Positions 37,265-46,398 of a DNA stretch of 64,000 bases are shown piece by piece. The position numbers and the translations under genes are program-made. Position 1 is the stretch's first letter. Each line of letters opens with the position of its first letter. This DNA comes from Arthonia radiata (taxonomy: Eukaryota; Ascomycota; Arthoniomycetes; Arthoniales; Arthoniaceae): positions 1,442,097 to 1,506,096 of the forward strand of contig PSQN01000002.1 of assembly GCA_002989075.1 (NCBI GenBank), given 5' to 3'. A model generated the notes under the pieces. That model was not told the DNA's origin. It searched no databases and saw nothing but the letters and a program-made list of their open reading frames with translations.

Positions 37265-37753
37265 AGAGCTCCCTATAGAAGATTGTTTTCCCAATAGGAG
37301 ATAGAATAGAATAGAAGATAGGATAGAATAGAAGCTAAAATCTCTCTTCTATTAAATTAGAAATAGGATAGAAGTCTAGAAATAAAAATTCTATTCTATT
37401 CTTAGTATTCCTAGATAAATAGAATAGAAATTATAATTAAAATAACCTTTTTTGAAATATATTTCTAAGTTATTTAAGGGTATATAGCCTCTAAAGGTCC
37501 CTAAATATATATATTTAGAGCTTAAAGCCCTAATTAATTAATTTTTAATAGAGTTCTTAGCCCTAGGCCCCTAATATATTAATTTCTCTTCTAGTAAGTC
37601 CTTCTTCTATCCTATCCTACCCTAATAGAAATAGGAATAGAAGCTAAAATCTCTCTTCTATTCTATTAGCCTCTACTTCTATCCTTCTCCTAATAGAATA
37701 GAAATAGAATAGAATCCTAGAACCCTCTTCTATCTTATTCTATAGAGAACTCT
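37265..37753. mobile_element. MITE-like non-autonomous DNA element
   Basis: 489 bp with 16-bp terminal inverted repeats: AGAGCTCCCTATAGAA on the left and the complement of AGAGTTCTCTATAGAA on the right (14 of 16 match, both differences being C/T). The flanks are AAGTATATAT on the left and AAGTATATAA on the right, a 9-of-10 target duplication, the size range typical of Mutator-like elements. The subterminal interior is built from ATAGAATAGAAG-like repeats in inverted orientation; the centre holds AGGTCCCTAAATATATATA. No coding capacity. Confidence 0.75.
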
Positions 37754-37763
37754 AAGTATATAA

Positions 37764-38937
37764 CGCTTAATAGTATTAAGATATAACTACTCTAGTAAAA
37801 TATATCTAGCTCTTCTAGATTCTATAACTACTATAAGGTAGATTAGCTTAATACTAGAGATTAACTAGTTACTAATAGACTTAAAGAGTTAAATATAGCT
37901 ATTCATAGATTCTAATTAAATAGTTAAGTTATACTATATATTAATAATAATAAGCCTACTAATCTAGTATTAGTAAGACTAATTATAGTAAAATATATAT
38001 AACTACCTTAAATAGCTATACTATTAAGATTTATTTATACAAGATACTTAATAGAAGTAAAGCCTAAGGTAAAGAATACTAGTTTAGTACTATTTGTATT
38101 ATATTATCTTTATTATAAAGACTTTATTACTAGAGTTCTTAAAGCTAGAAATATATATTATAAGATATAAGACTTACTATTTTATAGCTATACTAGGCTA
38201 TACTAAGATATTAGACTAGTATTAAGCTCTAAAAGGATAGTTCTTTACTTTATATAATAAGAGATATCTTATTATCAGTAAAAGTATAGAAGAAAGATAG
38301 AGCGCTAGGTTAAAATAGTATACTATTATTAGCTACTATAGAAGAAAAAACTACTAAGAGAACATATATTAGCTTATATATAGAGAAGCTTAGTACCTAT
38401 ATAGTATATATAGACTACCTCTAATAAAGTAATAATCTAAATATATATTAAATATATTCTAGGTTATATTTAATATATCTTAGAGTAAATATATATTTAT
38501 TCTATATTAAATATATTATTATATCTATTACTTAGCGTTAACTTCTATAAGGAGCCTTCCTGCCTTTAAGAAGCTCCTCCTACTAAAGCTGTATAGGGGT
38601 TTCTCTACCTTCGCTCGAGGGCGAAGGATAAATAATAGTATCTAGGGGAGAAAAAATTGGGTATGTCTCTAACATATGTTAGAGATATACTAAGTATATT
38701 ACCTAAGTAGGGTTAATCCGTGCACGCTGTGTGGGCGCCAAGCTTCTCCGTGTGTGAGCCGACGTGTAACCTGTCGTTTTGATCGACATCTGGTCGGTCA
38801 TACGTATGATACTAGTCAGGGACTTCAATGTGATTGTAATGACCGTAAAAATGGCTGAACATTAATCAAAACATTGCAGACACAGGTGTATGCGTGTCTG
38901 ATAGTTTCACACGATTTTGGTACTCACCAGTGTCGAC
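37764..38937. other. right edge of the AT-rich compartment
   Basis: AT-rich and gene-free to about 38520, then mixed, then ordinary composition from about 38710. It contains a CCTTCGC/GCGAAGG hairpin near 38620 and the palindrome at 38661-38690. 38710-38937 should hold the promoter of the following gene. Confidence 0.6.
38661..38690. repeat. 30-bp near-perfect palindrome at the compartment boundary
   Basis: Inner 20 bases TCTCTAACATATGTTAGAGA are a perfect palindrome; it extends through one mismatched pair to GTAT..ATAC, giving 14 of 15 base pairs. Confidence 0.85.
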
Positions 38938-39969
38938 ATGAGCGAGCAAAACATCAACCTAGAAGCGCAGCGACGGGATCTAGATGCGTATTTTCGGAAG
39001 GTGTACAGACTGGATGAACCCTGGACAGCAGAGAAATGCAAGCGCCTGCTCCAACCGATCATAAAAGGCCTGGCAGTGCACGAGAAATTTCAAGAGCTCT
39101 CCCGGACTGATTGGGCGACTCGCCGGTCGCTGAGACTGTCTCCTGAGCAACATCCGCGCCTACGGAAGCGGTCTTCTGAGCATTTACGTGAGCATGGCGA
39201 GGTTGACAGTAGCAACAATGACCAGGGCTCACAGCATGTGTCCGGAAACCCTCGGAAAAGGAGGAAAGTGGATGACCCACCGACGGCTCTCACCTCAGCT
39301 ACTCCCTTTATGCATTGCTTACGAGTTGACGAGTCTGACAAGATATTTCATGAGTCGCAGTTACATTTCAGAAAACCGAATTCATACTTGAGTAAATCTG
39401 TGAAGAGCACCGCTGTATTCGTGAAAGTGTGCGGCCCGTTTTTCCATGTCCTCAAAGCTACTGACGACCCGACATCATGCTCAACAGAATCTCCTTCACT
39501 GTTCTCTATGTGTCTGCGCAAAGTCCCACATCACATGGCTGATGAAGAAGTGCGGCGACGATCCACAAATCCCAAGGATAGCAGCGACGTTGTTACTGAG
39601 ACGTACGATCTCCTCGCAGCACTTGGCGTGCAGGAGCATATCTGGCCCCCTCTCCGCCATGTATTGAGGGAGCATGCTGTCATACTGATGGAAGAGGCCG
39701 GCAGCCAAGGCCTATTTGATGCCGAGAACATCGAAGTCACCCTGATGCGACTTGCGAACGGCGGGTACAACGATATCAGAAGTCGAATACTATCTGCTTG
39801 TGTGGATTCGTATCGAAGACGACACACTTCTGTCGTATATTCTTCCCGAGGCCTTGAGAAGGACGAGCCAGAAGTCGTTTTTCACCGGCTGATAAAAGAG
39901 GCCAGAGCGCTGAACAGACGCATGGAGCAACGGAGTGTGAAGCGGCACATGCGTTCCCTCGGTTGCTAG
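38938..39969 (+). CDS. conserved-looking protein of unknown function, probably nuclear
   Basis: A single-exon frame of 343 codons starting at ATG 38938 (MSEQNINLEAQ). The N-terminal third is helical and charged (DAYFRKVYRLDEPWTAEKCKR), the middle holds a basic cluster PRKRRKVD that looks like a nuclear localisation signal, and the C-terminal third is a predicted helical region with ALGVQEHIWPPLRHVLREHA and IEVTLMRLANGGYNDIRSR. I do not recognise a family. It is the first gene beside the repeat compartment, but its base composition and codon use look normal. A longer in-frame opening beginning at TTG 38917 is not a credible start. Confidence 0.75.
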   Translation: MSEQNINLEAQRRDLDAYFRKVYRLDEPWTAEKCKRLLQPIIKGLAVHEKFQELSRTDWATRRSLRLSPEQHPRLRKRSSEHLREHGEVDSSNNDQGSQHVSGNPRKRRKVDDPPTALTSATPFMHCLRVDESDKIFHESQLHFRKPNSYLSKSVKSTAVFVKVCGPFFHVLKATDDPTSCSTESPSLFSMCLRKVPHHMADEEVRRRSTNPKDSSDVVTETYDLLAALGVQEHIWPPLRHVLREHAVILMEEAGSQGLFDAENIEVTLMRLANGGYNDIRSRILSACVDSYRRRHTSVVYSSRGLEKDEPEVVFHRLIKEARALNRRMEQRSVKRHMRSLGC

Positions 39970-40824
39970 CACTGACTGCAGGAACAAACAGCAGACAACT
40001 CGCAGATGTACGCGATGAGCAAGCGCAGTGAAAGCTGACTTGTCCGTCTCCATCTCTCCTGAGCGGCGACGCCGCTCTGGCAATCATGACAGACGACAGA
40101 CCCACGGCAGTAAGCGCATAGATGCTACAAGAAGTCTTCGAGAGCCCGTAATAGTCTGGATAAAGAGAATATGCAATGGACATTTTCTAGCTTAGAGTCA
40201 GCGTATCTGAACAGCTTCGGCGCTCCATCACCCCTTACGGACGACTCGACATGACAACTAACGTACACAGGTGCTATCGAACGGCCTCCGAGGGCCTTCA
40301 TATAATCCAGATGAGGAGCAGATGCAACAGACAATTTTCAATGTAAAATCGACTATTTGAGCAGCAATGGCGCATTGGCAGTCCTAACGGCTCGCTTAGA
40401 GCGATATGAACCATGCCCAAATGCTCCTCTTGAGTGCCGGAGGTTGTCTGAGCGACGAAGACATGAATCGTGCAACTTCTGGTCAAAACGTGGACTTTCG
40501 GGCAACGATAATGCCCCGGTAGCCACAAAGGCGATCAATAAAGATCACTCCAAACATGCGACGGCCGAAAAAAGCTTTGTTCAATGGGCCTGGAGTAACA
40601 CGTGCAAAGAATATGTGTGGTCCAGACTTTCCAGTCCGAACACGGCGTTTCCCAGCAACGACAGCGCCTTGGTATGGGACCAAGAATTTTGAAAACAAAA
40701 GATTGTGAGAACTCAGGCTGTTCATAACATGTTCATTCGTTACTCGTTACAGAAACTCTCGTTACTCATTACAAGAGCCCATTCATTACTCATTACAACG
40801 CTGGCGCAGAGCCCCCACGCTGCC
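39970..40824. other. intergenic between convergent genes
   Basis: Holds the 3' ends of the genes on both sides. At 40736-40800 a motif like CGTTACTCRTTACA recurs three times (about 40738, 40756 and 40778). No gene; overlapping frames at 40357-40692 carry no motif. Confidence 0.6.
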
Positions 40825-43800
40825 TCAGTCCCATCCCAAGCGTGCCCGAACCTCCGGCAGCACGACAGAACGATCAGGAACGAACTGGAAGAAGTAATCT
40901 GGGTCCTCATCCCACGGCATCGGACCCGGGTCCTCCCATCCCTCCGGCGTCTCCACTGGCTTCTGTAAGTCTATCAGCCAGCGAAAGCCAGCATACTTAT
41001 CGTCCTCCTCGCTACTGCCTGTTCCGGCTGGTGGTGCCATTGGGGGCGCCGCTGCTGGTGAAGAGCTGAGGCGGCTCGCCTCGCGCAGGCGTGATGGTGT
41101 CTTTGGCTTGTACTTCTCAGCCTCCTCCCTAGCCCGCTCTCTGGCTCGATCGACTGCTGATGGCGTCTGTGGAGCCGGCGTGGCTGGTTCAGCAACAGTC
41201 GGGGCGGACTGCTCGCTCTCCGTAGGTGCTGTCTCCGCACCAACATCCTGGGCAAGCTCTTCGGCTTCCGTGCGTGCTGTCTCTGCACCGACATCGCGGG
41301 CGAGCTCATCGGCTTCCGCGCGTGCCTTGGTTGCGGCTTCCTCTGAAGCCTTCTGTCGAGTGGCCTCGGCCTCCTTCTGAATGCGTCGCTCCTCATCGAC
41401 GTATCCATACTGACCGCGGCGCTTAGTGCGACTAGTGGAAAGTGGGTGCTCCCCGCCACTGACATAGCGGCCTTCCTCACGCCCTTTGATGACGATGTCA
41501 TGGATAACTTGGTTGTTGTAATACCAGGGATCGTCGAAAGCGCACCTGAACTGGTAGTGAAGGGATGGGTATTCGGCGAGGACACTAGGTGTGCCCGTAG
41601 ACTGTTCAGTATCCGAGTCGGGTTCTTCGGTGACATGCGGAACCCAAAAATTGGGATTGATGTGTGACCAGTGTCCTGGTCCTTGACCAGGAACGGATCG
41701 CCTCTGAGGGCTGCCATTGAACATGGAGTCAGGCATGGTCGATGGAATGTAGCGGCGGTTGATGATGCGACCTGGACGACGTTGTTGATCTTCAAACTTC
41801 ATACGTTTGCCGGGCCTGCCGAATGGACCCTTCTCCGGAATGGGAGAATAGTCGTCGTCGTCATCGTTTATGTCATTGCGAGCTCGAGAAGCCTCCGGTG
41901 TCGGCTGCTCGTCTTCTTCTTCTGAAGAAGAATACTCGGGGACACAGAATGTGCCTGGTGAAGGATGGCCAGAACGACGCTTGCGCTTATCGCCTGCTAC
42001 CTGTTCGTCTGCAATGCGCTGCTCTTCGGCGATGGCAGCCTCTTCTTGCTGGCGAGCCTCTTCTTGAGCGCGCTGAGCAGCTTCCTTGGCTCGTCGTGTG
42101 GCTCTGAAGCTCTCTTTCAGCTGACCAAACACGAGATCTTGCTCTCCAATCATTGCTTGCTGATTGTCCTTCTTTCGTTGCTCTTCGGCTGCTTGTTCAC
42201 GGGCTCGTTGACGCTCAAGGCGCACTGTCCTCATGATGCGAGTCGGGCGGCTTGGGAAGCGGTTTGGGGTGGGTGTTGGTGGGGCGAAGGAGTCTTCAGG
42301 CAGTATTGGAGATGATCCTTGATAGTCGTTCATGTCGACATCATTTTCATCATTGAGTTGGGTGGGTAGAACACTGCTGCGACGTGCCGACGGAGACTCG
42401 GGGGTGTCGGGTTCGATAACATTCTGTTGCATCTGTGGTTGTGTGATGGTTGGGGTGTTGGCTTGTGGGGCGGCGGTGGTGCGTTGAACAGGTGCAGTGT
42501 GAGGTGCGGTGGGAAGAGCAGGTGCAGGTGCCGGCTGGCGCTTCCAGAACAAGCCGCCCACTCTTCCGACAGTGGATGCCAAGATACCCTGTCGTGGCGC
42601 TGATGCTGGTGTTTGATCCATGGTAGTTGCTGCCTGCTGGTGCTCGTTGAGGTGAGTATCGGCGGAGTATGTTGGTTCGGAGTCGGCTGATTGGTTGCTG
42701 AGAGAACGATGTTGCATCTGCTGCTTGGGCTCCTGGACTTGAGGACTTCCCCGGCTTCGCTCGTCGTTGCCCTTCTCCAACCTGGCGATCTTTGCGTCCC
42801 GGTCTGCAATCTGGCGCTTGAGTCCCAGGTGCTGATCACGAGCCATGTTGGCAAGGTGCTGTGCACGGCCGACGTCTCCCTCGGCACGCTTGGCTCTGAT
42901 CGACCAATGCCCACTGGCGTCTTTGAGCTCCTCAATCTCCTTGTTGCTGGCGGTGATCGCTTCCTCCTGCTCTACGGCAGTCTTTTCCTGAGACTTGATG
43001 ATGATCGATTGCTTCTCGATCTTTTGCTCACATTCGAAAATGGTGGTAGATTGCTCTTCAATCTGTTGCTTATACTCCTTGATAAAAGCCGCTTGGTTTT
43101 CGACTTGTTGCTCGAACCCCTTGAGATCCCTAACGTTTTCCTCGAGAAACCGGATTTGCTGCCCGCTTTCCGTGGCAATGGTCTCGAACTGCTTGATAGT
43201 ATTCTTCTGGGTATTGATGGTAGTATCACGGTCACCGATGGTGGCCTCTCGGTCTCTGACCTGCTGTTCACGGTCTTCGATGATGGCCGCTTGGTCTTTG
43301 ATGTCTTGCTCACGCTGATGGAGATCGGCCTCGAGTTGTTTGATGCGAGTTTCGAGTCCTTGAGTAGTCTCGTCACTCTTCTGGATGGCTTGCTCTTTCT
43401 GTTGAAGAGCTTCCTGTTGCTCTTCGATGGTGCGCTGAGACGACTCGATGGTCTCTTCAAGCTGTTGAGTGATCACGTCGTGCTGGGAGTTGGCAGTAGT
43501 GAGGTCGGTGTTGGTAGACTCGAGTTGAGAGTTGGTAGTCTGGAGCTGGGTATTGGTAGTCTGGAGCTCTTCAATGGAGCTTTGTTGTTCATCAACAATT
43601 TTCTGGACTTGTTTGATGGTGGGTTTCTTGGTAGTAGAAGTGACCTTCTTCTTAGTAGTTACAGTCTCAGTCGGTGTCTCTTCTTCAATAGTGGTCAAGA
43701 CAGTCTGAGATTCGACCTCCTCGGCGGAGCGCGAAGCTTCCTCTGATACTTGACGCGACACGGAGCGGGTGACACGGTTGTTCTTGGACTTCTTGACAAC

Positions 43801-43875
43801 TCCGGATGGACCAGCTGATGGTGATCGGGAAGGTGCCTTGCGGGGACGCCCGGGTTTCTTCTGGGAAGCGGCCAT
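40825..43875 (-). CDS. AT-hook and long coiled-coil protein
   Basis: A 1016-residue single-exon product starting MAASQKK (ATG 43873-43875; an upstream TTG is in frame but unlikely). Residues 6-13 form an AT-hook core (KKPGRPRK), which binds the minor groove of AT-rich DNA. About 85-385 is a long Q/E/T-rich coiled coil with heptad-like repetition (QTTNTQLQTTNSQLEST). A proline/glutamine-rich disordered part follows, then a second short coil (about 550-640, ERQRAREQAAEEQ) and a third Ala/Glu-rich helix with two copies of an ELARDVGAETART-like 17-mer (about 870-910). The C-terminal 60 residues (FRWLIDLQKPVETPEGWEDP) look folded. No named family recognised; chromatin or nuclear-scaffold role is inference. 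DNA of the coil is repetitive, which gives long shadow frames on the plus strand. Confidence 0.8.
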   Translation of the reverse strand: MAASQKKPGRPRKAPSRSPSAGPSGVVKKSKNNRVTRSVSRQVSEEASRSAEEVESQTVLTTIEEETPTETVTTKKKVTSTTKKPTIKQVQKIVDEQQSSIEELQTTNTQLQTTNSQLESTNTDLTTANSQHDVITQQLEETIESSQRTIEEQQEALQQKEQAIQKSDETTQGLETRIKQLEADLHQREQDIKDQAAIIEDREQQVRDREATIGDRDTTINTQKNTIKQFETIATESGQQIRFLEENVRDLKGFEQQVENQAAFIKEYKQQIEEQSTTIFECEQKIEKQSIIIKSQEKTAVEQEEAITASNKEIEELKDASGHWSIRAKRAEGDVGRAQHLANMARDQHLGLKRQIADRDAKIARLEKGNDERSRGSPQVQEPKQQMQHRSLSNQSADSEPTYSADTHLNEHQQAATTMDQTPASAPRQGILASTVGRVGGLFWKRQPAPAPALPTAPHTAPVQRTTAAPQANTPTITQPQMQQNVIEPDTPESPSARRSSVLPTQLNDENDVDMNDYQGSSPILPEDSFAPPTPTPNRFPSRPTRIMRTVRLERQRAREQAAEEQRKKDNQQAMIGEQDLVFGQLKESFRATRRAKEAAQRAQEEARQQEEAAIAEEQRIADEQVAGDKRKRRSGHPSPGTFCVPEYSSSEEEDEQPTPEASRARNDINDDDDDYSPIPEKGPFGRPGKRMKFEDQQRRPGRIINRRYIPSTMPDSMFNGSPQRRSVPGQGPGHWSHINPNFWVPHVTEEPDSDTEQSTGTPSVLAEYPSLHYQFRCAFDDPWYYNNQVIHDIVIKGREEGRYVSGGEHPLSTSRTKRRGQYGYVDEERRIQKEAEATRQKASEEAATKARAEADELARDVGAETARTEAEELAQDVGAETAPTESEQSAPTVAEPATPAPQTPSAVDRARERAREEAEKYKPKTPSRLREASRLSSSPAAAPPMAPPAGTGSSEEDDKYAGFRWLIDLQKPVETPEGWEDPGPMPWDEDPDYFFQFVPDRSVVLPEVRARLGWD

Positions 43876-45026
43876 GATGAAGTTCAATCTGACATGCAGG
43901 TGAGGGACAGAGGGAGGGAGAGAGTCGAGAGTTTTAGGGCAAGATGATCCAAAACAAGGGCCCGTGCTTAGGTCCGTGTGCTGGTCTGTGCTTCGATGCG
44001 TTGCCAGCCAAGATCGATCTCGAACAGTGTGAGCCCATCCGAGGACCTAAGGACTCTCAATTACACTAAGCAATCAGCTACTCCGTACGCCAGCACGTTA
44101 TCGAAGCTGTCTTCAAAAACCAAGCGCAAGGTCATTGGCATGAATACTCATGTGGAGTCCCGAACTGATGGGCCGTGCGCTTGTGCATGGTCTCTGCAAA
44201 TGGCTTAGCGCGTGACGATTGGCGCCCTCGCACTGCAGCGTGTTTTTGCTGATCTTTTGACCACCGCTCAATATCATTGCATGAATTCACCTGATCCTTC
44301 ATCTCTAAAACGCGACTAGTGTCGCGGTAGTTTAAACTCTAAATCTCTGCGGGTGGGGCTTTTTGTTGGCTTGCAGAAGCTGTTTGGGAGATCAAACCCT
44401 CCAAATCAATCCGGTGATCTACCTAACGAAAACCATCAACAGAGCCTTCGACGACGATACCTTGGAGTGATCTTCCATGCACAGCCTAGCTCAATGAGTG
44501 TTGACTAAACCAGCGCACCTATATCTTGAATCAATTCCGATCCCATCACTTATTCATCCGAACCAAGTCAACTAGTAAATGCTTGGGACTTCACACAGAC
44601 TGAGCCGTGAGCGGACGTGAAGGTTAGCTACTATCTATGAGATCATGAGAAGTGTCGGAACTCAGTAGTATCGGCATTGAATTCTTGGCAACCGTGCGTC
44701 TCGACGTACAAATGTGAGACCGTAAATTCCTTGACTCGCAAGGAGGCAAAGAAAGTCCATTACCCTTCCCATCGACCAACTTAAGGTGACTGCAGTAAGA
44801 GACTTGGTCCGAGATAGGAATAAGTACCTACTCCAGTCTAAGTCCGTTGGACTGTCTTCGAGTACAATCATGGCAATTGCAAATCAGATTTTCGTGAGGG
44901 TACTAACCTCCAACAGCACCCACATCCACCCACACCACCATTCCACGCTCGCTCTCCCCACGATATCGTCTGTGATTCAATCGAAGAGCAGACAACAGAA
45001 CTGACCGTGTCGACAAGCTGCTTGGA
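43876..45026. promoter_or_regulatory. divergent intergenic region
   Basis: 1.15 kb between the start of the coiled-coil gene (minus) and of the dehydrogenase (plus). Both promoters must lie here. No individual site recognised and no further gene. Confidence 0.5.
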
Positions 45027-46229
45027 ATGTCGCCCAAGCCCCCACCACCCCCCACACCCCCCTTCCCCCTCCTCAGCCTCGACGGCCTCTACGCCCTGCT
45101 CATCCGCCCACTCACAAACCCCCTCTTCACCCTCCTCCCACCCCTCATCGTCCTCTCCCTTAATCCGGACCCGCACGTCCCCGCCTTCACCTACGCCCTC
45201 TACTTCACCCTCGCCACCCTCATCTTCCAACTCCTCTCCCTCCTCAACTCCCGCGTCGCCGGCGGACCCCGCAGGCCCCTAGACTGGGAGCGCGAAGTCA
45301 TACTCATCACAGGCGGCGCGGGCGGCCTCGGGCGCTGTCTAGCGGAGTATTACGGCTCCATTCGGCGGGTCGGCACGGCGGTCGTGGATGTCCTGCCGGA
45401 GACGGAGGATCGGTGTGGGGAGTGGGAGGCGGTGGGATGTCGGTACTACTGCTATGACGTCTCGGATTTCGCGGCCGTCGAGCGGTTGAGGCAAAGGGTG
45501 CAGAGCGAGCTGGGGAGGGTGAGTGTGCTTGTTCTCGCCGCTGGGATCGCGACGAGTAAAACTGTGTTAGAGATGACGCCGGAGGATGTGGAGAGGAGTA
45601 CGCGGGTGAATTGGTTGGGGAGCGTGTGGTGTGTGAAGGCGTTTTTGCCGGGTATGCTTAGTACCTCCCCTTCTGCTCCTTTCCGCGATGGAAGCGGTCC
45701 AGGCCGCGAAAGCGAACAGATAGCAAACGATCATAGCGGGAGAGACGATGATGCGAGCATAGGCGGCACCATCGTCACCGTCTCCAGCGTGCTAGGCTAC
45801 CTCGGCGCCGCCGGCCTTGCGGACTACACCGCGACGAAAGCCGCCCTCAACGCCTTTCACTCATCCCTCCAAGCCGAGTTATCACTACAACCCCACAAGC
45901 AGAGAGTCAATCTCATTCTCGTCGCCCCCGGCCAACTCTCCACCCCGCTCTTCGCGCACGTGCCGTCACCGCCGCTCGCATGGTTCTTGGGGCCGACGGT
46001 GACGCCCGCGCTGTTGGCCGCTGAGATCATCAAAGCGGTGGATGAGGGCAGGGATAGGGAGATCAATGTGCCGCTTTATGCGGGGTGGATCGGGGTGTTG
46101 AGGGTGCTGCCGGCGGGGTTGGCGAGGGTCGTGAGAAGAGCGGTGGGGGTGGATTGGGCGGGGTGGGAAGGGACGAGGGCACGAAGAGCGCAAAGAGCGG
46201 AAGAGAGGGAGAAAGTAGATGAGAGATGA
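45027..46229 (+). CDS. membrane-anchored short-chain dehydrogenase/reductase (SDR16C/RDH10-like)
   Basis: NAD(P)-dependent oxidoreductase with a Rossmann fold, probably acting on a lipid-like alcohol or ketone at the ER or lipid droplet. 400 residues from ATG 45027, no intron. A proline-rich start is followed by hydrophobic segments (about 33-45 and 53-73), then the cofactor motif TGGAGGLG (95-102), an Asp at the end of strand 2 (VVD, 119-121), D144-V, the LAAG motif (170-173), N195, Ser253/254 and the catalytic YTATK (Tyr267, Lys271). The arrangement matches the SDR16C branch. An insertion of about 35 polar residues (211-246) between N195 and the catalytic Ser is unusual for the family. Upstream C/T-rich coding sequence is strongly biased to C in third positions. 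Confidence 0.88.
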   Translation: MSPKPPPPPTPPFPLLSLDGLYALLIRPLTNPLFTLLPPLIVLSLNPDPHVPAFTYALYFTLATLIFQLLSLLNSRVAGGPRRPLDWEREVILITGGAGGLGRCLAEYYGSIRRVGTAVVDVLPETEDRCGEWEAVGCRYYCYDVSDFAAVERLRQRVQSELGRVSVLVLAAGIATSKTVLEMTPEDVERSTRVNWLGSVWCVKAFLPGMLSTSPSAPFRDGSGPGRESEQIANDHSGRDDDASIGGTIVTVSSVLGYLGAAGLADYTATKAALNAFHSSLQAELSLQPHKQRVNLILVAPGQLSTPLFAHVPSPPLAWFLGPTVTPALLAAEIIKAVDEGRDREINVPLYAGWIGVLRVLPAGLARVVRRAVGVDWAGWEGTRARRAQRAEEREKVDER

Positions 46230-46398
46230 AGGTCACGCGGATCATGTTACGTAACGTTCGACTCGACACCTAATCGCTTCATTCACACACGCCCACACAC
46301 AGCGCCACGCTCATCAAGGGCACCGTAATTACAACCACGGAAAACATTATTATACCAGACAAGGACGCTGCACATCGTCATGTCGTGAATCGTAATCA
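46230..46398. other. short intergenic between convergent genes
   Basis: 169 bp; 3' ends of the dehydrogenase and the kinase gene. Nothing else seen. Confidence 0.6.

Larger units (their letters stand above)
9300..38700. other. RIP-worn, gene-free AT-rich repeat compartment
   Basis: For about 29.4 kb there is no credible host gene. Long stretches are almost entirely A and T, with CpA and TpG nearly absent and TpA very frequent, which is the hallmark of repeat-induced point mutation. Both edges are sharp. Inside are several LTR-element fossils, solo LTRs, a MITE-like element and tandem repeats, listed separately. Islands of higher GC (the solo LTR at 18222-18727, the Copia interior, 19780-19960) show that wear is uneven. 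Confidence 0.9.

Noticed and set aside
42691-43746. 351-codon open frame on the plus strand opposite the coiled-coil gene
   Set aside because: It is antisense to a compositionally regular Q/E-rich coil; its leucine- and aspartate-rich product with no motif is what such a coil gives in reverse.
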